Source of the DNA: Microbacteriaceae bacterium
GTDB lineage: Bacteria; Actinomycetota; Actinomycetes; Actinomycetales; Microbacteriaceae
Assembly (NCBI GenBank): GCA_027491295.1
Contig: JAIXWK010000002.1
Coordinates: 122,032 to 186,031, forward strand
Direction of reading: 5' to 3'
DNA length: 64,000 nt
A program made the translations under genes and the position numbers. The notes below the pieces were generated by a model that was given only the letters and a program-made list of their open reading frames with translations, made no database searches and was not told the DNA's origin. The first letter of the stretch is position 1; each line of letters starts with the position of its first letter. This document shows, one piece after another, positions 54,595-63,002 of the stretch.

Positions 54595-54600
54595 AGTCTA
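54595..54600 (-). promoter_or_regulatory. -10 of menG (leaderless), overlapping upstream stop codon
   Basis: TAGACT on the minus strand, 6-nt spacer, GTG at 54588. The TAG of this hexamer is also the stop codon of the upstream small protein gene. Confidence 0.65.
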
Positions 54601-54906
54601 ATCTTTATCCTCGCGCTTGGAACCCCGAGCGAAGGTGTAAATCACTAAGCCGATTGATCCAACTCCAAGGGCCAGCACCAACGGGGTGGTTGCCAGCACA
54701 AATGTGTCCGCTGGAGTTTGCCTGGTGATCACAATTTCGGAGACGTTGATCGGATCTGCCTTTGGTGCGGTGCCGTCTGGGCTGTGAACCTGTGGGCCAA
54801 TTACTTGCTCTTGAGACTCTGACTCTTCACCCTCTTCATCGGCAAAAGCTGCCAGTGGGAACAAGATCATCGGGAGTGCGAGGAATACCGCGACAGCTTT
54901 TCGCAT
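54598..54906 (-). CDS. Small exported, membrane-anchored protein, unknown
   Basis: 102 residues from the ATG at 54906, preceded by the SD GGTGAGGAG; a GTG at 54918 would use the SD itself as codons and is unlikely. Signal peptide (KAVAVFLALPMILFPLAAFA), acidic stretch (DEEGEESESQEQ), a short extracellular part and a C-terminal membrane helix (PLVLALGVGSIGLVIYTFA) with a basic end. No motif is recognised. It is divergent from menF and upstream of menG. Confidence 0.7.
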   Translation of the reverse strand: MRKAVAVFLALPMILFPLAAFADEEGEESESQEQVIGPQVHSPDGTAPKADPINVSEIVITRQTPADTFVLATTPLVLALGVGSIGLVIYTFARGSKREDKD

Positions 54907-55005
54907 TGGACTCCTCACCTAGACTTAATCTCAAGGATAGATAGTGCCCGTGTTCAACCCCAGCTTTCGCTGATGCTCACAGCCAACTCTTAGTAAAGGA
55001 TCACA

Positions 55006-56196
55006 ATGCCGCTCAAGGTGACGTCACGTCTAATTGAGCTGGCTAGCATCCCAACCGGCGACTTTCTTTTTGCCAGAAGCAACCAAACTTTGGTTGGTCA
55101 GGGAACTGCGCTAAGACTTTCCGCCACCGGCCCAGATCGCATTTCTACCCTTGCCGCAATGTGGCGCAAGGCTTGCGCTGAGGCCGAGATCCAAGACAAC
55201 GTAAGGCTCCCCGGTAGTTCGCTGGTTGCCTTTAGCTCCATCAGCTTTTCGGGGAACTCCAAGACCGAGAGCGTCTTGATTGTCCCAAGAAGGCTTTACG
55301 TCATTCGCCCAGAGGCCAGCTTTGTAATCGAAGTCGAGGGCGAAGATGCCACCCCATCCAAGACATCAACCCCGACCCAGTTCCACACCGGGCGGCTAAG
55401 TGCCGCAGGGTTTGAAGCTGCGGTTTCTAACGCAATCACCAAAATCCAACAGAGCGACCTCAGGAAGGTCGTGCTTTCTCGTGACCTTGAGATGGTTTTG
55501 GATTCCCAACCTGATTTGACCACCCCGCTTGCAAGACTGCGCTCTCGCTACCCAGATTGCTGGACCTACAAGGTTGAGGGTGTCTTTGGGGCATCGCCTG
55601 AGCTACTGCTGCGAGCAGATCGCGGTGAAGTGTCTGCAAGAGTGCTAGCAGGAACCGCCGGACGAGGAACCGACCCGGATGTTGATCGTGCGATTGCAGA
55701 TGGGCTTTCACACTCAATCAAGAACAATCACGAGCACGGCTATGCCGTGCAGTCCATGGTCTCCGAGTTAGAGCCATTTTGCGATTGGGTTGAGGCCGAT
55801 GCCCAACCGTTCTCGCTAGCCCTGCCAGATCTTTGGCACCTAGCAACCGATGTTCGAGGAAAGCTCAAGCCAGCGATCAGCCTGCTCGATGTAATTGCTC
55901 GCCTGCACCCAACCGCAGCAGTTGCCGGCACCCCGAGAGACCTAGCGATTTCTGTGATTGAAGAATTAGAGCCCTATGACCGCGGTGGCTATGCCGGACC
56001 GGTTGGCTGGGTTTCCGCCGATGGTTCTGGGGAACTTGCAATTGCCCTACGCGGAGGAATCATTGAGAGTTTTGAAGACAAGGTAGTTGTGAGAGCGATT
56101 GCCGGCTGCGGAATTGTTGCAGAGTCTGACCCTCAGGCCGAGCTTGCGGAAACCGATCTAAAGTTCCGCGCGGTTCGCTACGCCTTCGAACACTAG
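55006..56196 (+). CDS. menF: Isochorismate synthase
   Basis: 396 residues of the chorismate-binding family. Landmarks: KVVLSRDLEMVL, WTYKVEGVFGASPELLLRAD, VLAGTAGRG, SIKNNHEHGYAVQSMV, LHPTAAVAGTPRDLA and YAGPVGWVSADGSGELAIALRGG. It converts chorismate to isochorismate, the first step toward menaquinone. The ATG has AAAGGAT as SD. EntC-type siderophore synthases share the fold, but the men setting decides. Its TAG overlaps menD's TAG (CTAG). Confidence 0.93.
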   Translation: MPLKVTSRLIELASIPTGDFLFARSNQTLVGQGTALRLSATGPDRISTLAAMWRKACAEAEIQDNVRLPGSSLVAFSSISFSGNSKTESVLIVPRRLYVIRPEASFVIEVEGEDATPSKTSTPTQFHTGRLSAAGFEAAVSNAITKIQQSDLRKVVLSRDLEMVLDSQPDLTTPLARLRSRYPDCWTYKVEGVFGASPELLLRADRGEVSARVLAGTAGRGTDPDVDRAIADGLSHSIKNNHEHGYAVQSMVSELEPFCDWVEADAQPFSLALPDLWHLATDVRGKLKPAISLLDVIARLHPTAAVAGTPRDLAISVIEELEPYDRGGYAGPVGWVSADGSGELAIALRGGIIESFEDKVVVRAIAGCGIVAESDPQAELAETDLKFRAVRYAFEH

Positions 56197-57704
56197 AGCT
56201 GGTAGTCGATAAGCAGCTGTCCTGAGCTCTGCATGGCTTGATTTAGCTCCTGAATAGAACTCACCGCCAAATACTCCCAGCCGTAGGCACTTGCCAGAGC
56301 TTTGAGGTCAACGTTCTGCGGGGTCAGGAAAAGTCTTTCCAGAGTTGCCTGCGGCAATAGCTGAGCAACTTCGAGTTTTTTGAAAATCTCGCCGCCGTTG
56401 TCGTTGCCGACAATCACCTGAATGTCTAAGCCCTTAATTCCTGAGAGATTTAGCCCACTGGCATCGTGCAGCAGGGTGAGATCACCGAGTAGCACTCTGG
56501 TCTTCTTACCGTTTTGAGCAAGGCCAATCGCAGTTGAAACCGTGCCGTCGATACCGGAAAGACCTCTGTTGGCAAAAACCGGAATCTCCTTTGCTGGAAG
56601 CACCCGATCAGCCTCACGAATAATCTGCGAAGCTCCAAAAAGTAGCTGCTCACTTGGCTTTGTCGCATCCCAAACCGCCTTGGCTAAGTCGCCGCGCTTT
56701 GAAGCAAAAACATCCTGATTGAACCAAGAGTCGACCCAGGATTGCTCTGCGCTTCCCATTGGGATTAGCTCATCGGCATAACCCAAGGCATTTCCACTTG
56801 GGTCAAAGTGGCCGTGGGTTTTGCTCTCACAAACCCAGACCTTGGAGTTTGCAATCAAGCGCTGAACTGGCCTAGAAAGAGTTGGCTTTCCAAAGACAAA
56901 CACCTGATCAACCGCCCCACCAAGTTCACCGCTGAGCGCTCCGATGTAATCGATAACTGCCTGCTTGGAGTAGCGAGCGCCGGAGGTCGGCTCTGCCAAA
57001 AGTGGCAGGTTCGCCATAGTTGCGAACTCGACGGCTTTGGATCCAGCGCCAGCGCCTGCAATAACCACAGCGCGGTCCGAAATAACCACCTCGAGGCTTG
57101 AGGTTTCTGAAGTTAGTGGATGCAGTGAGATCTCCCCAACTGCGATTTCGCTGGCGTTAGGAGTTAGGTCGCTTAGCGGCTCTTGGAATTGCAGGTTTAG
57201 CTGCACTGGACCTGGGTTCTCTCCGGTGGCCAGCTCCATGGCTTCGATGGCGAGCGCTCTTGGATCAAACTCTCCAAGCTCTGGCACGCTGACGTCGATG
57301 CAGCGAATCACCGCATCGGCGAAGATACCCACCTGGTTGGTGGTTTGGTTGGCTCCCTTGCCACGCAACCTGGCTGGTCGGTCTGCGGTTAGCAAAATCA
57401 TTGGTACACCGCTGTGGTGGGCTTCAAGAACCGCTGGGTGCAGGTTTGCCACCGCTGTGCCGCTGGTGGTAATCAACACCGAAGGCTGACCCGTTGCCAG
57501 TGCCCTACCAAGTGCGACAAAGCCCATTGATCTTTCATCCAGGCGAATTGTTAGGTCGGCAAGGTTTTTTGTGGCAAGTTGATCCGCAGCAATTGCTAAG
57601 GCCTGTGATCTTGCTCCCGGAGCTAGGTAGAGGTGCTTTGCACCGGCAGCGACCAGAGTCGCCAATAGCTCAGCTGCGAATGATTGGGAGCTTAGGTTTG
57701 TCAC
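56193..57704 (-). CDS. menD: SEPHCHC synthase (2-oxoglutarate-dependent, ThDP)
   Basis: 503 residues, slightly shorter than common MenD. The N-terminal ThDP half has HLYLAPGARSQALAIA and DERSMGFVALGRALATGQPSVLITTSGTAVANL; the C-terminal half has NRGLSGIDGTVSTAIGLA and the ThDP/Mg site GDLTLLHDASGL...VGNDNGGEIF. It adds succinic semialdehyde from 2-oxoglutarate to isochorismate. The GTG start overlaps the PLD-N protein stop by 4 bp (GTGA), indicating coupling. Confidence 0.94.
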   Translation of the reverse strand: MTNLSSQSFAAELLATLVAAGAKHLYLAPGARSQALAIAADQLATKNLADLTIRLDERSMGFVALGRALATGQPSVLITTSGTAVANLHPAVLEAHHSGVPMILLTADRPARLRGKGANQTTNQVGIFADAVIRCIDVSVPELGEFDPRALAIEAMELATGENPGPVQLNLQFQEPLSDLTPNASEIAVGEISLHPLTSETSSLEVVISDRAVVIAGAGAGSKAVEFATMANLPLLAEPTSGARYSKQAVIDYIGALSGELGGAVDQVFVFGKPTLSRPVQRLIANSKVWVCESKTHGHFDPSGNALGYADELIPMGSAEQSWVDSWFNQDVFASKRGDLAKAVWDATKPSEQLLFGASQIIREADRVLPAKEIPVFANRGLSGIDGTVSTAIGLAQNGKKTRVLLGDLTLLHDASGLNLSGIKGLDIQVIVGNDNGGEIFKKLEVAQLLPQATLERLFLTPQNVDLKALASAYGWEYLAVSSIQELNQAMQSSGQLLIDYQL

Positions 57705-58000
57705 TTCTGGTCGTCTTCGTCTTTCTTTAGCTTGCGCTGCAGATCACGAAGGAAGTTTGGATCATCGTCGGGTGCGACATAGCGTTTGTTCTTTTGACCA
57801 CCCTGCGGACCCTTACCCAGCGGTCTTCCAACCATCAGGTACAAAAGGCCACCGAAGAATGGGATTACCAAGCACAAAAGCACCCATACCCACTTAGGCA
57901 AAAGCCTTACTTCGCTCTTGTTTGCCGCGGCGGCAAAAACGGTGGTGAAAACCGTGAAGATCACCAAAAATACGATCGAGGCAATTGCCAGTCTTGTCAT
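57701..58000 (-). CDS. Small PLDc_N-domain membrane protein
   Basis: 99 residues, two membrane helices (IASIVFLVIFTVFTTVFAAA and VWVLLCLVIPFFGGLLYLMVGRPLG). The second segment with W-x-L-x-x-x-x-x-P-F-x-G-x-x-x-Y and the GRP end is the phospholipase D N-terminal domain signature found alone in many actinobacterial proteins. A charged tail follows (DDDPNFLRDLQRKLKKDEDDQK). Function is unknown; it lies upstream of and coupled to menD. A TAGGGT hexamer 7 nt before the ATG may be its -10. Confidence 0.85.
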   Translation of the reverse strand: MTRLAIASIVFLVIFTVFTTVFAAAANKSEVRLLPKWVWVLLCLVIPFFGGLLYLMVGRPLGKGPQGGQKNKRYVAPDDDPNFLRDLQRKLKKDEDDQK

Positions 58001-58026
58001 ACCATCAACCCTAATTCAGACTCGCC

Positions 58027-58032
58027 TAGACT
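58027..58032 (+). promoter_or_regulatory. -10 of the DUF4229 gene (leaderless)
   Basis: TAGACT, 7-nt spacer, GTG at 58040, with no Shine-Dalgarno between. Confidence 0.55.
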
Positions 58033-58039
58033 TGTAACC

Positions 58040-58333
58040 GTGAAGAACCCTTGGCTTGGCTACACCCTGCTCCGATTGGGCATGTTCTTCGGTATTTTTG
58101 CCGTGTTCATGCTTTTGAATTTCGGCCCAGTGTTCTCAACAGTTTTCGCGGCCGCTATTTCCTTCGCGCTCTCACTTATGTTTTTAGACAAGCAGCGCGA
58201 TGCCCTAAGTGCCTCGGTTGCCAAGAAGCTTTCGCGTGATGCCAGCGGCAGCTACCAGGACGACGAGGGTGATCTAGAGAACGACGTTTTGGATTCAGAA
58301 CGAAACAACAAAAAGCCCGAGGCCGACAAGTAA
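58040..58333 (+). CDS. DUF4229-type small membrane protein
   Basis: 97 residues from the GTG at 58040; a longer in-frame ORF from 57794 runs through the opposite gene and is rejected. Two helices (LGYTLLRLGMFFGIFAVFMLLNF and VFAAAISFALSLMFL) followed by KQRDALSASVAKKL, the DUF4229 pattern, then an acidic tail. This family often lies beside menA, as here. Function unknown. Its last 39 bp overlap the 3' end of convergent menA. Confidence 0.85.
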   Translation: MKNPWLGYTLLRLGMFFGIFAVFMLLNFGPVFSTVFAAAISFALSLMFLDKQRDALSASVAKKLSRDASGSYQDDEGDLENDVLDSERNNKKPEADK

Positions 58334-59170
58334 CCCAAAGCCAAGGCCCGCAAAGCTAGTTAGCTTTAGCGCTGAGATGTAGTCCTTCGGACCCTTACCC
58401 TTCACTCCAGCAAGCAGCGCAGGGAAAACCAGCATCAGGTTGGCAAGCCCGATAATGGTCGCAGGGTAGATGGCAGCCAAAAACAGGTTGAAGATCACCG
58501 GCAAAACCAAAAGAAGCGCAAAGAGCACCTTTGATGCACGCACTCCGATTCGAACCGAGAGGGTGTTCTTACCACTTTGGCGATCGGTCTCAACATCGCG
58601 AATGTTGTTCACCAACAAAACGGCTGTGGCATAAAAGCCAAAGTTGACACCCAGCAAAATCGCCATCGGATCAACCTTAAGGATTTGAATGTAGGCAGTT
58701 CCAACGGTGGCAATCAGGCCAAAGAAAGTAAATACCGCAATTTCTCCAAGACCGGCATAACCATAGGGAGACTTACCCCCGGTGTAATACCAGGCCGCAA
58801 CAATGCAGAGAAGTCCAACGGCAATTAGCCACCACTGTCCAGTAAGCAAAACAATGGCCAGTCCAGCAAGAGCAGCCAGACCAAAAGTGAGAGCAGCTGC
58901 AAGTTTCACAGCCTGTGGGCGAACCAATCCAGAACCGGTTAGTCGAAGTGGGCCAACTCGATTCGCATCTGTACCGCGAATACCATCCGAATAGTCGTTC
59001 GCGTAGTTCACGCCGATCTGCAATAGCAGAGCCACCAGCAGTGCCAACAGGGCAAGCAGCGGATCAAAACGATCAACCAGGTCTGCGCTCGCGGAACCAA
59101 GCACGATTGGTGCTACGGCAAGCGGCAGGGTTCTAACCCTCGCTCCGGTGATCCAGTTTTTAATCGACAT
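58295..59170 (-). CDS. menA: 1,4-dihydroxy-2-naphthoate polyprenyltransferase
   Basis: 291 residues from the ATG at 59170 (MSIKNWITGARVRTLPLAVAP); an in-frame TTG three codons earlier is possible. A UbiA-family enzyme with about eight or nine helices. Its first Asp-rich prenyl-diphosphate site is NYANDYSDGIRGTD and the second is NNIRDVETDRQSGK. It joins the prenyl chain to DHNA at the membrane. It lies 12 bp downstream of menE. Confidence 0.94.
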   Translation of the reverse strand: MSIKNWITGARVRTLPLAVAPIVLGSASADLVDRFDPLLALLALLVALLLQIGVNYANDYSDGIRGTDANRVGPLRLTGSGLVRPQAVKLAAALTFGLAALAGLAIVLLTGQWWLIAVGLLCIVAAWYYTGGKSPYGYAGLGEIAVFTFFGLIATVGTAYIQILKVDPMAILLGVNFGFYATAVLLVNNIRDVETDRQSGKNTLSVRIGVRASKVLFALLLVLPVIFNLFLAAIYPATIIGLANLMLVFPALLAGVKGKGPKDYISALKLTSFAGLGFGLLVGLGLFVVSF

Positions 59171-59182
59171 AACCCACAAATG

Positions 59183-60262
59183 CTATTCGCTCAAAAGCTT
59201 TGCGATTGCCATAAGGTCGGCTTTGCCACTGACCAGCCTTGGAAGCTCAGGAACTAACAGCACTCGATGTGGCTTGGCAGCCACTGAGAGCTCCTCCAAG
59301 ACAGCGAAGTCAACCGCTGGATCGCCAACATAGACCAGGCCGACAGATTCTCCCCAGCTGGTTGCAATAGCTACGGCTGCAACCTCTTTGACGCCGGAAA
59401 TCTGTAGCGCTTTTGCCTCGATGGCCTCAAGCGATACCTTGTGACCTCCGGAGATGATTACTCGGTCGGCACGACCGGTGACATAGAGCTTGCCGTCACG
59501 AATCTCGCCTAGGTCGCTGGTTAGAAACTCCTTGGGCAATCCATTTGCCAATACAGCACCTGAGATGGCAATTCGACCGTCGCGAATGTTCACTGACACT
59601 CCAGATAGTGGGACTGAGTCATAGACGCAGCCGCCGGCAGTCTCGCTCATGCCGTAGGAGATGACTATGTTCACCCCTAGCGATCGCAGCTGCTCTACGA
59701 CCGACTGTTCCGGCATCTGTCCGCCAACCAAAATCGCATCAAAGCGACGAAGTAGCGAAAGCGAATAGTCATCGGTCTTGGCTGCCTCCAGCAGCCTTGC
59801 AAGCTGAGCCGGCACCAAGGATGTGAAGCGCTTGGTCTCAGTCATCAAAGATGCCGCCCTAAAAAATGCATCCGCCGTGAATGGCAATTGGGTATTCATG
59901 ATCACCGGCTGGGTGTCGGCAATAACCGAGCGAATAAGCACGTTTATGCCGGCGATGAACTTGGTTGGTAGTGCCAATAACCACTGGCCCCCACCGCCCA
60001 GTCGTTCCGCAGAAGCTTGAGCGGATGCCCTCATGGCAGCCTCAGAGAGTTCGATGCGCTTGGGGGTTCCGGTCGAGCCCGAGCTCTCAACAATTAGCGC
60101 AACATCGCTTGGGACTTCGTTTGGAAAACCGTTGACCTCAGGCATTAGTCCGTTGAGCTCAGGATCGGTTATGAAAAGTGCGATCTTGCCATCCAGCAAT
60201 TCGACGCAGCTGGCTAGTGCACGAAAAGTGTCATTGGCAGGAATCAGGCGAAGCGGTTTCAT
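59183..60262 (-). CDS. menE: o-Succinylbenzoate-CoA ligase
   Basis: 359 residues, shorter than the ~450-500 of many MenE enzymes but usual for actinobacteria. ANL-superfamily motifs: P-loop VESSGSTGTPKRIELS, YGMSETAGG and the C-terminal YVTGRADRVIISGGHKVSLEAIE hinge. It activates o-succinylbenzoate to its CoA ester with ATP. It overlaps menB by one base (TAATG), so translation is coupled. Confidence 0.93.
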   Translation of the reverse strand: MKPLRLIPANDTFRALASCVELLDGKIALFITDPELNGLMPEVNGFPNEVPSDVALIVESSGSTGTPKRIELSEAAMRASAQASAERLGGGGQWLLALPTKFIAGINVLIRSVIADTQPVIMNTQLPFTADAFFRAASLMTETKRFTSLVPAQLARLLEAAKTDDYSLSLLRRFDAILVGGQMPEQSVVEQLRSLGVNIVISYGMSETAGGCVYDSVPLSGVSVNIRDGRIAISGAVLANGLPKEFLTSDLGEIRDGKLYVTGRADRVIISGGHKVSLEAIEAKALQISGVKEVAAVAIATSWGESVGLVYVGDPAVDFAVLEELSVAAKPHRVLLVPELPRLVSGKADLMAIAKLLSE

Positions 60263-61146
60263 TAGTAGTGCCAGGGGGTGTCAGACCAGTCTGGCTTTCG
60301 CTTCTCCAAGAATGCGTTCTTGCCCTCGGCTGCCTCTTCGGTGCCGTAGGCCAAACGAGTTGCCTCGCCTGCAAATAACTGCTGTCCAACTAGGCCATCA
60401 TCAACCGCGTTGAAGGCATACTTCAGCATTCGAATCGCCGTTGGGGACTTGGCCAAAATATCCTCAGCCCACTCAAGAGCAGTGGTCTCTAACTTGTCGT
60501 GATCGGCAACCGCGTTCACAACACCCATTTCATAGGCACGCTGAGCGTCGTATTCGCGACCTAGGAAGAAGATCTCACGAGCAAACTTTTGCCCGGTTTG
60601 ACGAGCTAGGTAGGCACTGCCGTAACCGGCATCGAAGGAACCAACATCGGCATCGGTCTGCTTGAAGCGAGCGTGCTGACGCGATGCAATCGAGAGATCG
60701 CAAACCACATTCAGCGAGTGCCCGCCGCCTGCCGCCCAGCCAGAAACCAAAGCGATAACCACCTTTGGCATAAAACGAATCAAGCGCTGCACCTCAAGAA
60801 TGTGCAGTCGACCGGCAGTTCCAGGTCCGTACTCGTAACCGCTGTCGCCTCGAACTCTTTGGTCGCCACCGGAGCAAAACGACCAGACGCCGTCCTTTGG
60901 AGAAGGCCCGTTTCCGGTGAGCAGCACAACGCCAACATCGCTAGTAGCCCTTGCGTGCTCAAGGGTTTGGTAGAGCTCGTCTACGGTCTGTGGTCTAAAA
61001 GCATTTCTAACTTCTGGGCGCGAAAAGCCGATTCGAACCACCCCGAGGGTGTTGTGACGGTGGTAGCTGACGTCGGTCAGCTCCTCAAAACCGGCAACGG
61101 AATGCCAAAGGTTCTGATCAAAGGTCTCGGAAATCGAATTTGCCAT
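60262..61146 (-). CDS. menB: 1,4-dihydroxy-2-naphthoyl-CoA synthase
   Basis: 294 residues of the crotonase family. Landmarks: SFCSGGDQRVRGDSGYEYG (active-site and MenB-specific loop), GWAAGGGHSLNVVCDLSIAS, VGSFDAGYGSAYLARQTGQKFAREIFFLGR and the C-terminal KPDWSDTPWHY close to the MenB consensus RKPDFSKFPR/W. It closes the second ring of the naphthoquinone. The ATG lies 6 nt after TAGTCT, so it is probably leaderless; its -10 overlaps that of menC. Confidence 0.96.
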   Translation of the reverse strand: MANSISETFDQNLWHSVAGFEELTDVSYHRHNTLGVVRIGFSRPEVRNAFRPQTVDELYQTLEHARATSDVGVVLLTGNGPSPKDGVWSFCSGGDQRVRGDSGYEYGPGTAGRLHILEVQRLIRFMPKVVIALVSGWAAGGGHSLNVVCDLSIASRQHARFKQTDADVGSFDAGYGSAYLARQTGQKFAREIFFLGREYDAQRAYEMGVVNAVADHDKLETTALEWAEDILAKSPTAIRMLKYAFNAVDDGLVGQQLFAGEATRLAYGTEEAAEGKNAFLEKRKPDWSDTPWHY

Positions 61147-61163
61147 GCAATTAGACTAATCGG
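61147..61163. promoter_or_regulatory. Shared -10 palindrome for divergent menB and menC
   Basis: The 9-bp TTAGACTAA at 61151-61159 is nearly symmetric. Plus strand: TAGACT (61152-61157), 6-nt spacer, GTG of menC at 61164. Minus strand: TAGTCT (61158-61153), 6-nt spacer, ATG of menB at 61146. Five of six bases of each -10 are shared, and the 17-bp gap between the two start codons holds everything. Confidence 0.8.
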
Positions 61164-62138
61164 GTGTACGGGGAGAAAATAGCCCAAGTCAGCGTTGTGA
61201 GCATCCCAATGCTGACCAAATTTCGCGGCCTCAGCCACCGCGAGGCACTAATTTTCAAGGGCACTAAGCGCTGGGCTGAGTTCTCCCCCTTTATCGAATA
61301 CTCAGACCAAGAGGCCAGCACCTGGCTGGCCGCCGCCGTGAGCTTTGCAAACCAAGACCTACCAAAACTTCACAGAGACACTGTTGGCGTCAATGCCACT
61401 CTGCCTGCCGTAAGCCCAGACCAGGTCGAAGAAGTACTAAGCAAATTTGGTGAATTCTCAACCGTCAAGATCAAGGTTGCTGAAACTGGGCAAACGCTAA
61501 TCGATGACATTGCCAGGGTCCTGAAGGTCACCTCAAGCTATCCAGATGTCAGGATCAGACTGGATGCCAACGGCAACTTCTCCCCTGAAAAAGCGCTCGA
61601 ACTTTTGGCACAAATCCCACTTGACCGACTTGATTACTTTGAGCAGCCCTGCGCCAGCATCAACGAATTGGTGGAACTTAGAAGAGCAATCAAACACTTG
61701 GGTCTGAAGGTTCTGATCGCTGCCGATGAATCAATCCGGAAGGCAAGCGATCCGCTCGAGGTTGCCGAAAGACAAGCCGCAGACATTGTGATGCTCAAGG
61801 TGCAGCCTTTAGGCGGCATTGCGCGCAGCCTAGAAATCGCAAGGCAAACCGGTTTGCGCGCAGTGGTTAGCTCAGCACTTGAAACCAGCATTGGCCTATC
61901 CCAGGGCGCCTACCTCGCGGCAGCACTACCTGAGCTGGACTTCGACTGCGGTCTTGGAACCCTGAGTCTTATGGAGTCAGACATCACACTCGAGCCGCTT
62001 ACGCCAGTGGCCGGAAGAATCACCCCGCGTGAGATTCAGCCGGATGCAGCTCTATTGCAGAAATACCAGGCCAGCCCCGAGCGCACCAAGTGGTGGCTCG
62101 AGCGACTAGAGCGTTGCTTTGACCTTCTAGAGCCCTGA
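61164..62138 (+). CDS. menC: o-Succinylbenzoate synthase
   Basis: 324 residues of the enolase superfamily. Catalytic landmarks: the K-x-K pair in VKIKVAETG, metal ligands in LDANGNFS, YFEQPC and ADESI, and the final acid/base Lys in MLKVQPLGG. It dehydrates SHCHC to o-succinylbenzoate. The start is GTG, probably leaderless, so the other ATG-like starts are not needed. Its end overlaps ccsB by 12 bp. Confidence 0.94.
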   Translation: MYGEKIAQVSVVSIPMLTKFRGLSHREALIFKGTKRWAEFSPFIEYSDQEASTWLAAAVSFANQDLPKLHRDTVGVNATLPAVSPDQVEEVLSKFGEFSTVKIKVAETGQTLIDDIARVLKVTSSYPDVRIRLDANGNFSPEKALELLAQIPLDRLDYFEQPCASINELVELRRAIKHLGLKVLIAADESIRKASDPLEVAERQAADIVMLKVQPLGGIARSLEIARQTGLRAVVSSALETSIGLSQGAYLAAALPELDFDCGLGTLSLMESDITLEPLTPVAGRITPREIQPDAALLQKYQASPERTKWWLERLERCFDLLEP

Positions 62139-63002
62139 GTAAACGTGCAGTCCCTTGAAAAACTGGTTCACGATAGTGAAGTTGAAGATGATCGCAAGGA
62201 ATGCCACTAGCCCAAGCCAAGCTGCTCGCTTGCCGTTCCAGCCTCTGGTCGCCATCGCGTGTAGGTATCCGGCGTAAAGGGTCCAGATGATGAAGGTCCA
62301 AACCTCCTTGGTGTCCCAACCCCAGTAGCGGTGCCAGGCTCGCTCTGCCCAGATCGCTCCTGCAATCAAGGTAAAGCTCCAGAGCACAAAGCCAACCACG
62401 TTGAAGCGGTATGCCAATCTCTCTAGCTGCTCAAGCGCTGGGAAGAGCTCCATTAGGCGCTTTGCGAAGTTGCTGGCTTTCACCAGGTATGCAATGTGGA
62501 GACCTGCGGCAATTGCAAAGAATGAGGTTGCGAGAATGGCAACCACGACGTGGATTACCAACCAGTAGCTCTGCAGTGCCGGCATCAAGGTCTTGACCTC
62601 AACGTAGAAGAGCGAAACCGCAGCAAACAAAGTGACCAGAACAAAGCCGGTCACAAAGGTTGCGATAAAGCGAACGTCTTTGATCTTCAAAGAAGTCAGG
62701 TAAACCAAAAGAATCAGTAGCGCGGATGAGATCGAGAACTCATACATGTTTGCCCATGGCACACGGCCCGCGGCAACACCTCGCAGCACAACACCGATTC
62801 CCAACACCACGGTGCCGACGGCGGTAACGATGAAGGCGATCTTTTCAATGTTAGAAAGCTTGGCTCGCTCCTCTGGAGTCTGACCCAATAGCTTTGATAG
62901 CTGAAGCGAGAACAGCACCAGCGCAAGAGCTATGAACGCCATCGCAGCCGAGACAAATAGCAGCGAGATCTGGGATAGCGGCTCATTTAGAACAATCGTC
63001 AT
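62127..63002 (-). CDS. ccsB: Cytochrome c biogenesis protein CcsB (System II)
   Basis: 291 residues with about eight helices. The haem-handling tryptophan-rich segment is clear (WAERAWHRYWGWDTKEVWTFIIWTLYAGYLHA), and conserved His residues lie in VIHVVVAILATS and near MYEFSISSALLIL. With ResB it moves haem across the membrane and attaches it to apocytochromes c. It overlaps resB by ATGA. Confidence 0.94.
   Translation of the reverse strand: MTIVLNEPLSQISLLFVSAAMAFIALALVLFSLQLSKLLGQTPEERAKLSNIEKIAFIVTAVGTVVLGIGVVLRGVAAGRVPWANMYEFSISSALLILLVYLTSLKIKDVRFIATFVTGFVLVTLFAAVSLFYVEVKTLMPALQSYWLVIHVVVAILATSFFAIAAGLHIAYLVKASNFAKRLMELFPALEQLERLAYRFNVVGFVLWSFTLIAGAIWAERAWHRYWGWDTKEVWTFIIWTLYAGYLHAMATRGWNGKRAAWLGLVAFLAIIFNFTIVNQFFKGLHVYSGL

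Noticed and set aside
57794-58039. Upstream part of the frame ending at 58333
   Set aside because: It is antisense to the PLDc_N gene; TAGACT-N7-GTG at 58040 marks the real start.
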